From positions 3,906,001-3,970,000 of the forward strand of contig NZ_OX352321.1 in assembly GCF_947090775.1 (NCBI RefSeq): DNA of 64,000 bases, given 5' to 3'. Every line of letters starts with the position of its first letter. The stretch's first letter is position 1. Below, one piece after another: positions 55,537 through 64,000 of the stretch. Both the position numbers and the translations under genes were made by a program. The notes under the pieces were generated by a model. It was not told where the DNA came from. It made no database searches and worked only from the letters and a program-made list of their open reading frames with translations. The stretch is from Pseudarthrobacter sp. MM222 (GTDB lineage Bacteria > Actinomycetota > Actinomycetes > Actinomycetales > Micrococcaceae).

Positions 55537-56388
55537 ATGTCCATCCCAAATCTCAAACCAAATTTGCGCCCCCAAACGACTCCTTCGCAGTCTGGCCCGT
55601 CAGTGAGCGTGGTCATCCCCACCCTCAACGAAGCCATGAACCTGCCGTGGGTGCTCCGCCGGATGCCAGCATATGTGGACGAAGTTGTAATCGTCGACGG
55701 CCGTTCCCTGGACAGCACGGTCGACGTCGCCCGGGCCTTGCGCCTGGACGTCGTCGTTGTTGCAGAGCCGCGTCCCGGCAAAGGTAACGCCGTGCGGGCC
55801 GGTTTTGCAGCCGCCTCCGGCGACATCATCGTCATGCTCGACGGCGACGGCAGCATGGACCCGCAGGAAATCGGCTGGCTCGTCACCCCGCTCCAGCACG
55901 AATACGATTTTGTGAAGGGCTCGCGCTACGTCACCGGCGGCGGTTCGGATGACCTGACCAGGCTGCGGAACACCGGAAACCGGATGCTGACATGGCTGGC
56001 CAACGCTGTCCTAAGCAGCGACTATTCCGACCTTTGCTACGGATACATCGCGCTGCGGCGCGAATGCGTGGAGATCCTGGAGTTGCAGTCCGACGGCTTT
56101 GAAATCGAGACGGAGCTGATTGTCCGGGCCTCGAGGGCGGGCCTACGGATAGCCGAAGTCCCGAGCCATGAGCTGTGCCGCATTTCCGGGAAGTCCAACC
56201 TCCACACGTTCCGGGATGGTTGGCGGGTGCTTCGGACCCTCGCCAGGGAGCGTATCGCGTGGGAGGCCCCCACCGCCGGCGCCCGACCCGAAGCCCTGCG
56301 ACGGGTCAAATACAAGTATCCGAGCGTCATGTTTCCGCACATTCCCACGGATCCCCAGAGCGTTCTGGGATTGCGTCCGGGAGCCTGA
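55537..56388 (+). CDS. GT2-family glycosyltransferase (dolichyl-phosphate-mannose-synthase-like)
   Basis: From ATG 55537 the product has 283 residues; an alternative GTG at 55525 would add four. VSVVIPTLNEAMNLPWVLRR is the GT-A nucleotide-binding start; VIVDGRSLDSTVDVAR and MLDGDGSMDPQEIGWL (the DxD metal site) follow. No membrane helix, so it transfers a sugar to a membrane-bound carrier from the cytoplasm. First gene of the exopolysaccharide operon; the next begins one base after its stop. Confidence 0.85.
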   Translation: MSIPNLKPNLRPQTTPSQSGPSVSVVIPTLNEAMNLPWVLRRMPAYVDEVVIVDGRSLDSTVDVARALRLDVVVVAEPRPGKGNAVRAGFAAASGDIIVMLDGDGSMDPQEIGWLVTPLQHEYDFVKGSRYVTGGGSDDLTRLRNTGNRMLTWLANAVLSSDYSDLCYGYIALRRECVEILELQSDGFEIETELIVRASRAGLRIAEVPSHELCRISGKSNLHTFRDGWRVLRTLARERIAWEAPTAGARPEALRRVKYKYPSVMFPHIPTDPQSVLGLRPGA

Positions 56389-56389
56389 G

Positions 56390-57388
56390 ATGTCCCCCAC
56401 CGCAGGATTCCCGACCATTTCCGTTGTTATCTGCTCCTACACAGAGGAGCGTTGGGACAGGCTGATGGGCGCTCTGGACTCGGTCCGGGCCCAGACGCAT
56501 CCCCCGCAGCAGACGATCGTCGTCGTCGACTACAACATGGATCTTTACAAGCGCCTTATCTTCACGGTCCCCGACGTGGTGATCGTTGAAAACAGCGGGC
56601 CCAAGGGTCTCTCGGGCGCCCGCAACACCGGGGCCGGGGTCGCGAAGGCGAAGGTGGTGGCCTTCCTCGACGATGACGCCGAGGCCGCACCGGACTGGCT
56701 CGAACGCCTCGCCGCGATGTACGACGATCCTGACGTCCTCGCGGTCGGAGGACGCGTCGAGCCGCGCTGGGAGGCCAGCCGGCCAAGGTACTTCGCCGAG
56801 GAGGTGGATTGGATCGTCGGCTGCACTTACCGGGGCATGCCGAAGGTCGCCGCAGAGGTCCGCAACGTGATCGGCGCGAACATGTCTTTCCGCGCCGAAG
56901 TCCTGGACCGGGTCGGCGGGTTCAACCCGTCGCTGGGCCGCCAGGACGGACTTCCGCTCGGCTGCGAGGAGACGGAACTCTGCATCCGGGCCGTGATGGG
57001 CGCCCCCGGGTCCCGGGTCGTCTACGAACCTGCAGCCCTGGTGCACCACCACGTTCCCGCCGAGCGCGGCACCTGGCGCTACATGCTGGCACGCTCCTGG
57101 TCTGAGGGCCTGTCGAAGGCCCAGGTCAGCCGGATCGTGGGCCACAAGCGTGCGCTGGGCCCGGAGCGGCGCTACGTCCGGCAGGTGCTGCCGCGGGCAG
57201 TCTTTGCCGGGATCCGCGGCTGGATCCGGGGTAATGACCCCGCAGGCCTGAGCCGTGCGGGCGCGATCCTCACCGTGCTTGCAGCCACCGCAACCGGCTA
57301 TCTACGTGGCCGCCGGCTGCCTGCCGGTTCCCTGCAAGCGGAAACAGCGGTGCTGCCGCAGGACGAACTGTGGAGGGAAGTCCAATGA
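56390..57388 (+). CDS. GT2-family glycosyltransferase
   Basis: From ATG 56390 the product has 332 residues. TISVVICSYTEERWDRLMGA, PKGLSGARNTGAGVAKAKVV and FLDDDAEAAPDWLERL (DDD metal site) mark a GT-A enzyme. Then the acceptor-side block GGFNPSLGRQDGLPLGCEETEL with the catalytic EE region. A hydrophobic stretch near the C-terminus (GAILTVLAATATGYLRGR) may anchor it. Its stop is overlapped by the ATG of the mini-ORF described next. Confidence 0.85.
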   Translation: MSPTAGFPTISVVICSYTEERWDRLMGALDSVRAQTHPPQQTIVVVDYNMDLYKRLIFTVPDVVIVENSGPKGLSGARNTGAGVAKAKVVAFLDDDAEAAPDWLERLAAMYDDPDVLAVGGRVEPRWEASRPRYFAEEVDWIVGCTYRGMPKVAAEVRNVIGANMSFRAEVLDRVGGFNPSLGRQDGLPLGCEETELCIRAVMGAPGSRVVYEPAALVHHHVPAERGTWRYMLARSWSEGLSKAQVSRIVGHKRALGPERRYVRQVLPRAVFAGIRGWIRGNDPAGLSRAGAILTVLAATATGYLRGRRLPAGSLQAETAVLPQDELWREVQ

Positions 57389-57471
57389 AGCTGAGGCACG
57401 AGCCCCGGGCTCCGAAGATTGCCGCTCCGGCAGTCATGACGTCAGGAAGTTTCCGCCATGAGTCAGTCTGA
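57385..57471 (+). CDS. Mini-ORF, 28 aa, coupled to the glycosyltransferase gene
   Basis: The ATG at 57385 overlaps the preceding stop (ATGA) and GGAGG lies eight bases before it (57372-57376), a much better site than usual here. The peptide begins MKLRHEPRAPKIAAPAVMTS and ends GSFRHESV. The stop lies 14 bases into the next gene. Peptide-like with a basic N-terminus, an APKIAAP stretch and a short S/T-rich tail. Because the next gene is an HPr-kinase-like protein, a small substrate peptide is possible. This reading is speculative; it may also be a leader for coupling. Confidence 0.45.
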   Translation: MKLRHEPRAPKIAAPAVMTSGSFRHESV

Positions 57472-58554
57472 ACGTGACGTCGTCCAGTCCGGCGCCGCCA
57501 GCGGTGCCGGCTTCGACATTCATGGTGTGGTCGGAATTGATGTCGCACCGGGTACGCCCGGTGAGTCGCAATTGCGGGACATGCTTGCCCCCTTTCTCGG
57601 GAAATCCGTGGCCTCCCGGTGGATCTCCGTCAGCGAAGAGATATTGCCGGTTTCCGGTCAGTCCCATGCGGAAGACGCCTATCGATTCACTGAGAATTCG
57701 CTCTATCTCCCCGCGGACCGCGTCCAGATCATTGAAACGGCGGAGGGATACCAGATTCGGGGCAGCGGTGAACTGCTGACCGCCGTGATCCCGTTGCTGG
57801 ACAGGCTCTGCGTCCAGGAAGAGACTGCGATGATTCACGCCGCAGTCGTCGATTTCCGTGGTTCCGGCGTTTTGCTCCCGGCTTGGGGGGAGTAGGCAAG
57901 ACCAGTACCGTGGCAAAACTCGTTGCCATGCCGGAAGTGCGCTTCATGGCGGACGACTGGGCTTTCCTCGGAGGCGGCGGCATGCTCATGGGTTACGCCA
58001 AGCCGATGTTCATCAAACCCCATCACCGGGCCATCTATCCTCAGCTGTTCCAGGGAACCCGTAAGCCTCTTGCCCCCGGGTGGCTCACGACTCCGGTGGC
58101 CCACCTCGCCACCGCTGTCCACCCGGTGATTGTGCGTTACCCGAAGACGGCCGCCTTCACCAGACGCTGGTCTCCGGAGCACCGGATGGTGCACCCGGAA
58201 CAGGTCTTCGGCGCACACCGGATTTCATCGGCGGCACCGGCCCAGCTCGCCATCTTCCTGGAGCGCTACGACGGCGCCAAAGCACGCCTAGAACCCCGCA
58301 GTCCAGACTGGATGACGTCCCGGATTGTCGGCAACTTCCATTCCGAGCTCCCCATGGTCTCCCGCCGTCTCGTCGAAGCGCTGGGTGCGTCCGGTCTGGT
58401 TCCGCTAGCGGAACACTTCGGCGAAAAGGCCGCCGTCGTGCGGCGGGCCCTCGAAGACGTGCCGTGCTCGCTGCTCCGTCTCCCTGTCTCCTGGTCCGCG
58501 GACCAGGCTTCAGACTTTGTCGCGAACCTGGTGCGCTCGAAGCTCGACGGGTGA
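57458..58554 (+). pseudogene. HPr-kinase-like protein broken by a one-base frameshift
   Basis: The ATG at 57458 (AGGAAG about eight bases upstream) opens a frame that ends at a TAG (57893-57895) just after GSGVLLPAWGE. The conserved continuation GGVGKTSTVAKLVAM (Walker A), RFMADDWAFLGGGG (the DD motif) and the remaining 200 residues are in the -1 frame to 58554. One more G in the six-G run (57878-57883) restores WGGVGKTS exactly. The 365-residue protein would match HprK-related P-loop kinases seen beside polysaccharide and peptide loci. Options: sequence error, true loss, or programmed -1 slippage at G6. Coupled to its neighbours in the operon. Confidence 0.75.
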
Positions 58555-58565
58555 GGTGAGCGGAC

Positions 58566-60674
58566 GTGCCCCAACTCGAGGTGTCGGTGATTGTTCCGGC
58601 CCGAAACGCCGCAGCCTGGCTGCGCGAGTGCCTGGAGTCCATCACCGGACAGGGTCCCCGCGAGGTGATCGTGGTCGATGGCTGTTCAACCGACGACACT
58701 GTCGCCATTGCTCGTTCCTTCGGCGCGCACATTATCTCCGACGAAGGCCGGGGACTGCCTGCAGCCCGCATGCTCGGAGTCCAGAGCGCCCAGTGCGACG
58801 TCGTCTCCCTGATCGACGCCGACGTCGTCCTGCCGCCCGGCAGCCTGGAGAAGCTCCTGGGCGAATTCGAGACGGGCGGCTTCGACGGGCTGCAGTTCGG
58901 GTTGGCCAGCGAGGCGGACGGGCCCGGCTACTGGGGATCGGCCCTGGCCTGGCACCACAACCACAGCCGGGTGCGTTCCTGGTTCGGCGTCTGCGCCACG
59001 CTCATCCGCCGCGACCTGTTGCTGTCCGTCGGCTTCGATGACTCCTTCGTTTCCGGCGAAGACGTTGAGCTGCGGATCCGCCTGGAGAAGGCCGGCTACC
59101 GGCTTGGCGTGTCCCCCACCACCGTGGTGCGGCACCGGTTTGCCGACAGCTTTGCCGGCGCACGCGACCAATGGGAGCAGGACGGCGCCGGAATGGCTCG
59201 GACGATCCGCAAACATCCCGCGCGGGCCGGGTGGATGGTCGTGCTGCCCCTGCTGGCCACCGTCCGCGGCGTTGCGATGTCACTATTCCGGGCACCCCGC
59301 TTCCTGGCTTACTGGCCCGGATTCCTCCTCTTCAACTACCGCTCCATGATCGGCGAGATCCTTCGCCCCGCAGGCCAACCGCTCTCCCTGGGCGAAAACG
59401 CTGCGTGGCTGGCTGCGGCAAGGGTGGCCCCGATGGTCACCGGTTTCCTCTTCTGGGCGCTGGTGGCCCTGGTACTGCCCCCCACCCAAACCGGTTTGGG
59501 GTCCGTGGTGATATCGGCCGCGCTCCTCACGGTTCAATTGGGCATGTTCGGCGTGGGACCCGCCACGCTGACGCTTTTGCCCGGGGAAGCCGACGGCGGC
59601 CGCCGCCTCATCGCTACCAGCCTGCTCACCGTGGGGACCTTTTCACTCGCCGTAGCCGTCGGGCTCGCCGCGATCACTAACTCCTTCCAGTCGGGCGTCG
59701 GGGAGGCATGGAACAATCCCCTGGTCACGGTGCTGTTCCTCATCACTGCCGTCTTCGCCGCCGTCGCCTATCAGCTGGACCACGTCGGGTTGGCCCAGGA
59801 ACGGGCGGACCGCGCCCTCATCCGCAGCATCATCCAGAGCATCGTCCAGCTCGCCGTCGTTGCCCTCGCTTTCCTCCTGGGAATCCACGAATTGTCCGTC
59901 GTGGTGGCCGCGGTCGCTGCCGGCGCCATTGCCAGCGTGCTGGTGGGGCTGCGGCAGCTCCGCCGCGCCCGGGTCTCCCCGGATTGGCGGCATGGACTGC
60001 GGCCGGGGCACGCCCTGAAGCTCTTGAAGCCCGGACTGCCTAACCACGCCCTGATGCTCGCTGACCGCGCTCCCGGCTACCTGCTCCCCCTCATCGTCGC
60101 CGCGACTCTCGGCCCCGCAGCGACAGCCGCCTGGTACATCGTCTGGATGATGGCCTCGGCTGTGTTCTTCGTGCCCCAGTCCGCCGGGTTCTCGCTCCAG
60201 ACCGCCCTGGCCGGAACGCGTTCGCGGCCCGGGCTCGTCGCGTCTGCCATCCGCATCAGCCTCCTGCTTACGCTCGTGACCGGCGGGCTTCTCGTCTTTG
60301 TCGGGCCCTGGCTGCTCCGATTCCTGGGTCCGGACTATGCCTCCGCGTGGGTGCTGATACCCATTCTCGTGCCGGCGCTACTCCTGAGCTGCATCACTCA
60401 GGTCTACTACGGGCTGTGCCGGGCGCAAGGGCGCCTCGTTGAATCCACGGCCGTCGCCGTAGTGGCCGCGGCCCTGGTCCTGGGGCCGGCTCCGGCAGTT
60501 GCCCATTCGTTCGGCCTTACGGGCGTCTCCATGCTGTGGTCCCTGGCGCAATGCGCGGTGGCCCTGATCGCCAGCTGGCGCCTAATAGCACTGACCCATA
60601 CCAAGGCGTCCTCCCCGGCCGTCCAACTTCCTTCGTCGGCGAGCCAGGAGCCGACCGGGATGGAGACACCATGA
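58566..60674 (+). CDS. Fusion of a GT2 glycosyltransferase and a Wzx-like flippase
   Basis: The product has 702 residues. Residues 1-240 are a complete GT-A domain: VSVIVPARNAAAWLRECLES, EVIVVDGCSTDDTVAIARSF, SLIDADVVLPPGSLE and SGEDVELRIRLEKAGYRLGV. From about residue 275 on there are 12 or so membrane helices with the MATE/MVF-type pattern (SVVISAALLTVQLGMFGVG, MLADRAPGYLLPLIVAATLG, FFVPQSAGFSLQTALAG, ITQVYYGLCRAQGRLVESTA), as in oligosaccharide flippases. One protein thus adds a sugar and probably flips the lipid-linked unit. Starts at GTG 58566. Confidence 0.85.
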   Translation: MPQLEVSVIVPARNAAAWLRECLESITGQGPREVIVVDGCSTDDTVAIARSFGAHIISDEGRGLPAARMLGVQSAQCDVVSLIDADVVLPPGSLEKLLGEFETGGFDGLQFGLASEADGPGYWGSALAWHHNHSRVRSWFGVCATLIRRDLLLSVGFDDSFVSGEDVELRIRLEKAGYRLGVSPTTVVRHRFADSFAGARDQWEQDGAGMARTIRKHPARAGWMVVLPLLATVRGVAMSLFRAPRFLAYWPGFLLFNYRSMIGEILRPAGQPLSLGENAAWLAAARVAPMVTGFLFWALVALVLPPTQTGLGSVVISAALLTVQLGMFGVGPATLTLLPGEADGGRRLIATSLLTVGTFSLAVAVGLAAITNSFQSGVGEAWNNPLVTVLFLITAVFAAVAYQLDHVGLAQERADRALIRSIIQSIVQLAVVALAFLLGIHELSVVVAAVAAGAIASVLVGLRQLRRARVSPDWRHGLRPGHALKLLKPGLPNHALMLADRAPGYLLPLIVAATLGPAATAAWYIVWMMASAVFFVPQSAGFSLQTALAGTRSRPGLVASAIRISLLLTLVTGGLLVFVGPWLLRFLGPDYASAWVLIPILVPALLLSCITQVYYGLCRAQGRLVESTAVAVVAAALVLGPAPAVAHSFGLTGVSMLWSLAQCAVALIASWRLIALTHTKASSPAVQLPSSASQEPTGMETP

Positions 60675-62551
60675 CAAACGATTCAGCCACCACCGCACGC
60701 GTCACCTCGGGGCGCGGCCTGAAGGACATTGTTCGGAGTTCCGGAGGCGAACCGCCTCCCCGCAGCGGAGCCGGGGCGATGCCGGTGTGGATGGGCGGCG
60801 CTCTCGCAGCCCTCGCCGGGCTGGCCCTCATTCTCGCGATCTGGGGCACACTCAGTGTCGATCCCCGGCAGATCGGCGGTTCCGGTCTCATTGGCGCCCT
60901 GCCGCCCGTCTATTTCGTGGCTCTTGCCCTGAGCCTGGTCGGATTCGTTGCCTCGCTGAGCCTGCCGCGGTTCAATACAGCTCTTCAGATCTGGCAGATA
61001 CTGGTCACGGTTTTCATCATCCATGGCGCCGATCCCATCATTCACGGACTCCCCCGGCTCGAGGCCAGCTACCGGCATCTCGGGATCGCCGATAACCTCG
61101 CCCAGTCCGGCCAGCTGGATCCGACCTTGGACGCCTACTTCAATTGGCCGGGCTTCTTCGACCTGCTGGGAATGCTTTCGGGCTCGACCGGGGTGAAGGA
61201 TCTGATGGGCGTGGCGACGTGGGCCCCGCTCGGAGTCAACGTCCTCCTCCTGGCCCCGTTGCTGGCACTGGCGACCCGGCTCACCGCCCATCGACGACAT
61301 GCCTGGGCCGCCGTCTGGCTCTTCTACTTGACCAGCTGGGTCGGCCAGGACTACCTGGCGCCACAGGCCTACGCCTTCATCCTGCTGATCACCCTCATCG
61401 CTTGCATCCTGTCTACCTTTACCGGGTGGGCATGGCACACGGACCGGAACCGGTTTAGCACCGCCCTGGCCCGGATCGTCGGAAAACTGGACGCTCCCGC
61501 TCCGCAGCAAGGCCTGATTGGTTTGCCCAGGGGAGACAGTGCCGTCCTGGTCGTGGTTTGTGCGGTATTCCTCCTCGCCATGACCGTTTCCCATCAGCTG
61601 ACACCGTTTGCGGCTATCCCGATGCTGGCCGCCTTGCTGCTGACGGGCCGGCTGCGGCTGCGCTTCCTGCCCGTCCTGGCCGTCGTGGTGCCGGTGGGGT
61701 GGCTGGTGTTTGCGGCGTCGACGTACCTGCAGGGCCATCAGGACCAGCTGTTCGGCTCGTTCGGAGACATCGGCACCAACGCCTTCGGGAGTTTGAGCTC
61801 GAGGGTGTCCGGCAGCGACTCGCACCAGTTTGTGGTTTACACCCGCCTGGCCGAGGTGGCTGTGCTGTGGATACTCGCTGCCGTAGGGGCCGTGGTGGGC
61901 CACCGACGGCGTGCGCCCTGGCTTACGGCCGCGGTCGGGGCGCTGGCACTGTTCGTCCTCATCCCGATCCAGCCTTACGGGGGCGAGCTGCTGCTGCGGA
62001 TTTACCTGTTCAGCCTGCCGTTTACAGTGTGCCTGGCAGTGCTGCCGCTGATGTCGGACAAACCTTCCGGCCCCGGGCTGCGGCGTGGCATCGCCCTTCT
62101 GGTGCTGGGCGCCGTTCTCTCCGTCACCACCATCGTCACCAGGTACGGCAACGACATCATGGAGAGCTTTAGCACGGACGAAATTGCCCTGGTGAACCGG
62201 CTCTACGAGGCCGCGCCCCCTGGGTCCAAGCTGATCGAGGCGGTCCGCAACACCCCCTGGAAGTTCCAGCATTACTCCGGCTACGACTACCGGTCGCTGG
62301 TCCCGGCAGAACCGAGGCCTGGTGCCAGCCCGCTGACATGTGATGCCGCCAACCAGATAGCAGCCCGTTCCGGGGCCTACCTGATCGTTACAGTGAGCCA
62401 GCTTCACGCCGCAGATCTTCGCGGATCAACACCTGCCGGGGACCTTCGGAACTTTGTCGCCACGTGCGGCACCAACCCCGGCTGGACCAGAATCGCCGAG
62501 AATGACGACGGCGTGGTCTTCCGCATTGAAGGAGCAAAAAATGGCAATTGA
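60671..62551 (+). CDS. Polytopic membrane protein, candidate polysaccharide polymerase or GT-C transferase
   Basis: From ATG 60671 (ATGA overlap with the flippase stop) the product has 626 residues. About 12 hydrophobic helices extend from residue 40 to about 500 (e.g. GALAALAGLALILAIWG, LLGAVLSVTTIV). The C-terminal 130 residues are soluble (MESFSTDEIALVNRLYEAAP, VSQLHAADLRGSTPAGDLRN), likely outside the cell. A periplasmic-type loop with HGADPIIHGLPRLEASYRHL is next to helix 3. In context, it is the best candidate for polymerising the repeat unit. No Wzy signature is strong enough for certainty. Confidence 0.65.
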   Translation: MTNDSATTARVTSGRGLKDIVRSSGGEPPPRSGAGAMPVWMGGALAALAGLALILAIWGTLSVDPRQIGGSGLIGALPPVYFVALALSLVGFVASLSLPRFNTALQIWQILVTVFIIHGADPIIHGLPRLEASYRHLGIADNLAQSGQLDPTLDAYFNWPGFFDLLGMLSGSTGVKDLMGVATWAPLGVNVLLLAPLLALATRLTAHRRHAWAAVWLFYLTSWVGQDYLAPQAYAFILLITLIACILSTFTGWAWHTDRNRFSTALARIVGKLDAPAPQQGLIGLPRGDSAVLVVVCAVFLLAMTVSHQLTPFAAIPMLAALLLTGRLRLRFLPVLAVVVPVGWLVFAASTYLQGHQDQLFGSFGDIGTNAFGSLSSRVSGSDSHQFVVYTRLAEVAVLWILAAVGAVVGHRRRAPWLTAAVGALALFVLIPIQPYGGELLLRIYLFSLPFTVCLAVLPLMSDKPSGPGLRRGIALLVLGAVLSVTTIVTRYGNDIMESFSTDEIALVNRLYEAAPPGSKLIEAVRNTPWKFQHYSGYDYRSLVPAEPRPGASPLTCDAANQIAARSGAYLIVTVSQLHAADLRGSTPAGDLRNFVATCGTNPGWTRIAENDDGVVFRIEGAKNGN

Positions 62552-62918
62552 ACGCCGCTACCTAAGCTACGCGACGGCAGCTATCGCCATAGCCGCCGTG
62601 CCGCTGTCATTTTTCGGGCCCGAAGGCCTCCGCCTGGCCGTCATCGGGCTGCTGATGCTCGCCGGCCCGGGAACGGCTCTGGTTCTGCTGCTCCGGTTCG
62701 GCCCCCCTCCCACCGCGCAGAGCGGTGGAACGGTCCCGCTCGCTATCGCCGTCGCAATTGCCTTCAGCCTCGCGATGTCGACGCTCGTTTCGACAGCAAT
62801 GATCTACGCACGCCTCTGGTCACCTCCGGTCGGCGTTTGCATATTGTCCCTTGTCACGCTTGGCCTGCTGGCACTTGAGGTCAAGCGCTCGAGTGGCTCC
62901 TTGGCAGGTGCGCGGTGA
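62541..62918 (+). CDS. Membrane protein, 125 aa
   Basis: From ATG 62541, inside the end of the preceding gene, the product has four hydrophobic helices (YATAAIAIAAVPLSFFG, LAVIGLLMLAGPGTALVLLL, VPLAIAVAIAFSLAMSTLV, GVCILSLVTLGLLALEV). Very likely a membrane partner of the exopolysaccharide machinery. Family unknown. The upstream in-frame extension is not coding. Confidence 0.65.
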   Translation: MAIERRYLSYATAAIAIAAVPLSFFGPEGLRLAVIGLLMLAGPGTALVLLLRFGPPPTAQSGGTVPLAIAVAIAFSLAMSTLVSTAMIYARLWSPPVGVCILSLVTLGLLALEVKRSSGSLAGAR

Positions 62919-63085
62919 TGGTTTTCCTCACCGGGCTGGCTGTCGTCACCTCGCTCGTGACCTGCGATGTCTTGCGGGTACTGAACCCCGAAAAGCCGCT
63001 CCCACGGGCCGCGGTATATACGACGGCGGCTCTACTTTCGGTAGTCGGCGTCGCGGTTATAGCGCAACTAATGCGCCTTGTGTAA
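62918..63085 (+). CDS. Small membrane protein, 55 aa
   Basis: The ATG at 62918 overlaps the preceding stop (TGATG). The product begins MVFLTGLAVVTSLVTCDVLR and has a second helix TAALLSVVGVAVIAQLM, ending RLV. Two helices with a short Pro-rich loop (NPEKPLPRAA). It is short and so easy to miss, but the coupling supports it. Function unknown. Confidence 0.55.
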   Translation: MVFLTGLAVVTSLVTCDVLRVLNPEKPLPRAAVYTTAALLSVVGVAVIAQLMRLV

Positions 63086-63169
63086 GCGGCGCCAGACTGC
63101 CCTGCCGCTGGGCGAGTCCGTATTAGCCGGACTACTGAAGTAATTTCCAACAATTTCTGAGGTAAATCA

Positions 63170-63919
63170 ATGAGAACACTAAAAGCGCTCGGCTCCGCGG
63201 GCACCTTAGGGCTGCTCGTCGCCGGCTCCCTTGTTTTCGGTTCCGCCCAAACGGCTACGGCTGCGACCTGCAGTCCCGCACCGTCAAACACCTACTCGGG
63301 GACGACCACCCGTATTGCTACCAGCTTTGAGATCACCGGCTTTTGCGGCCTCATACCCAAGGTGGGGGGAACCGGAACGGGCAAAGGTACCGTGACCATT
63401 CAGACCTCGCAGAGGAGAACCGGCACCCACTCAGCCAAGCTGCACGTAACGGACACAGCCGGCTCCCTCGCGAACCTTTCCACGCCTGCTTTTCCGTCCG
63501 GCACCAAAACGGCTTACGCCGACGGCTGGTTCAACATCACCACAGCGGGCGTCGCCGGCAACAACGTCCCGTACTTCCGCTTCTTCTCCGGTTCCACCCG
63601 GATCGCCGACGTTTACCGGTACAACAGCAACGGGCAGATGTGGCTGCGCGTCACTTCCCCCTCCGGGTCGTTTGTTTACACAAAGCTGACTGCCGGGAGT
63701 GTCACCATGAACGCCTGGCATCACGTCGTGATGCGGGTCACGCCAAGCGGCTCCAAGTCAACGATCCAGGTGTGGCTTGATGGGGCGTTGAAATACTCCA
63801 GCAGCGCGGTCAACATGAACGCGACCAGCCTGAGCAAAGTCCAGATGGGCGCCGAGCACAGCCGGCAGAAGGGCGACGAATACATCGATGACGTCCTCAT
63901 CACCACCCGCGCCTCATAG
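63170..63919 (+). CDS. Secreted concanavalin/LamG-like protein
   Basis: A 249-residue protein. Signal peptide MRTLKALGSAGTLGLLVAGS..., with a cleavage site likely after QTATAA (about residue 32). The mature part is a single beta-sandwich of the polysaccharide-lyase/LamG type: ATSFEITGFCGLIPKVGG, AYADGWFNITTAGVAGNNV, MNAWHHVVMRVTPSGSKST and a final GDEYIDDVLITTR strand. No clear catalytic residues, so a polysaccharide-binding role or a divergent lyase is possible. It ends the operon region, after 84 bases of gap. Confidence 0.75.
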   Translation: MRTLKALGSAGTLGLLVAGSLVFGSAQTATAATCSPAPSNTYSGTTTRIATSFEITGFCGLIPKVGGTGTGKGTVTIQTSQRRTGTHSAKLHVTDTAGSLANLSTPAFPSGTKTAYADGWFNITTAGVAGNNVPYFRFFSGSTRIADVYRYNSNGQMWLRVTSPSGSFVYTKLTAGSVTMNAWHHVVMRVTPSGSKSTIQVWLDGALKYSSSAVNMNATSLSKVQMGAEHSRQKGDEYIDDVLITTRAS

Positions 63920-64000
63920 GCGCACCAGGCAGCCGACCAGGGGCCTGGACGCTGCGCCGGAACACCGGTGAGGCCAGTGCTTATGACAAGCGGCCGGAGC
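63920..64000. other. Right edge of the window
   Basis: 81 bases without a gene, downstream of the secreted protein. No terminator hairpin is visible before the end. Confidence 0.4.

Overview
The window looks like a chromosomal segment of a high-GC actinobacterium of the Arthrobacter/Pseudarthrobacter type (Micrococcaceae). Evidence is the codon use, frequent GTG/TTG starts, many ATGA/GTGA gene overlaps, and core genes (purF-purM, clpB behind a HAIR box, the DUF3073 and septum-formation families) that resemble that group. This is inference from sequence; no 16S rRNA or tRNA gene was seen.

Region 1 (about 0.1-10.3 kb) is an accessory, decaying region. It holds broken remnants of an SDR dehydrogenase, an SCO1664-type gene (one missing base), a GyrI-like domain and a metH fragment. 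Between them sits an intact three-gene operon on the minus strand: a PD-(D/E)xK-type protein, a small middle component and an SMC-like ATPase with a CxxC...CxxC motif. This matches the ABC-three-component (ABC-3C) conflict-system architecture. A small coupled operon of unknown function and a less GC-rich gene for a coiled-coil membrane protein lie beside it.

Region 2 (10.3-33.5 kb) has a heterodimeric ABC exporter with one degenerate ATPase site, two paralogous beta-lactamase-like serine hydrolases, an SDR, an OmpR-type two-component system, and directly behind it a seven-gene, fully overlapping operon: three glycosyltransferases, an ABC exporter and three APH-fold kinase-like proteins, the last two being tandem paralogues. 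This is a coherent but unrecognised surface-glycoconjugate or secondary-metabolite pathway. An alpha/beta hydrolase, a Bcp peroxiredoxin and a PAS-PAS-GAF-GGDEF diguanylate cyclase follow.

Region 3 (33.5-54.3 kb) is mostly housekeeping: purF-purM, a VOC protein, a DUF3073 protein, a septum-formation protein, clpB, an AhpD-like protein with an apparent frameshift, a molybdate operon (HTH-TOBE regulator, modA, modB, modC), an FAD oxidase, an AI-2E-type exporter, a DUF4031-HD fusion, and small stress or membrane genes. Upstream of clpB lies an unusual non-coding array of a roughly 12-base core repeated about every 32 bp.

Region 4 (54.3-64 kb) is an exopolysaccharide locus: a GH16-like lipoprotein transcribed divergently from a chain of two GT2 glycosyltransferases, a coupled 28-residue mini-ORF with a strong ribosome binding site, an HPr-kinase-like protein broken by a missing G in its Walker A coding sequence, a GT2-flippase fusion, a polymerase-like membrane protein, two small membrane proteins and a secreted lectin-like protein.
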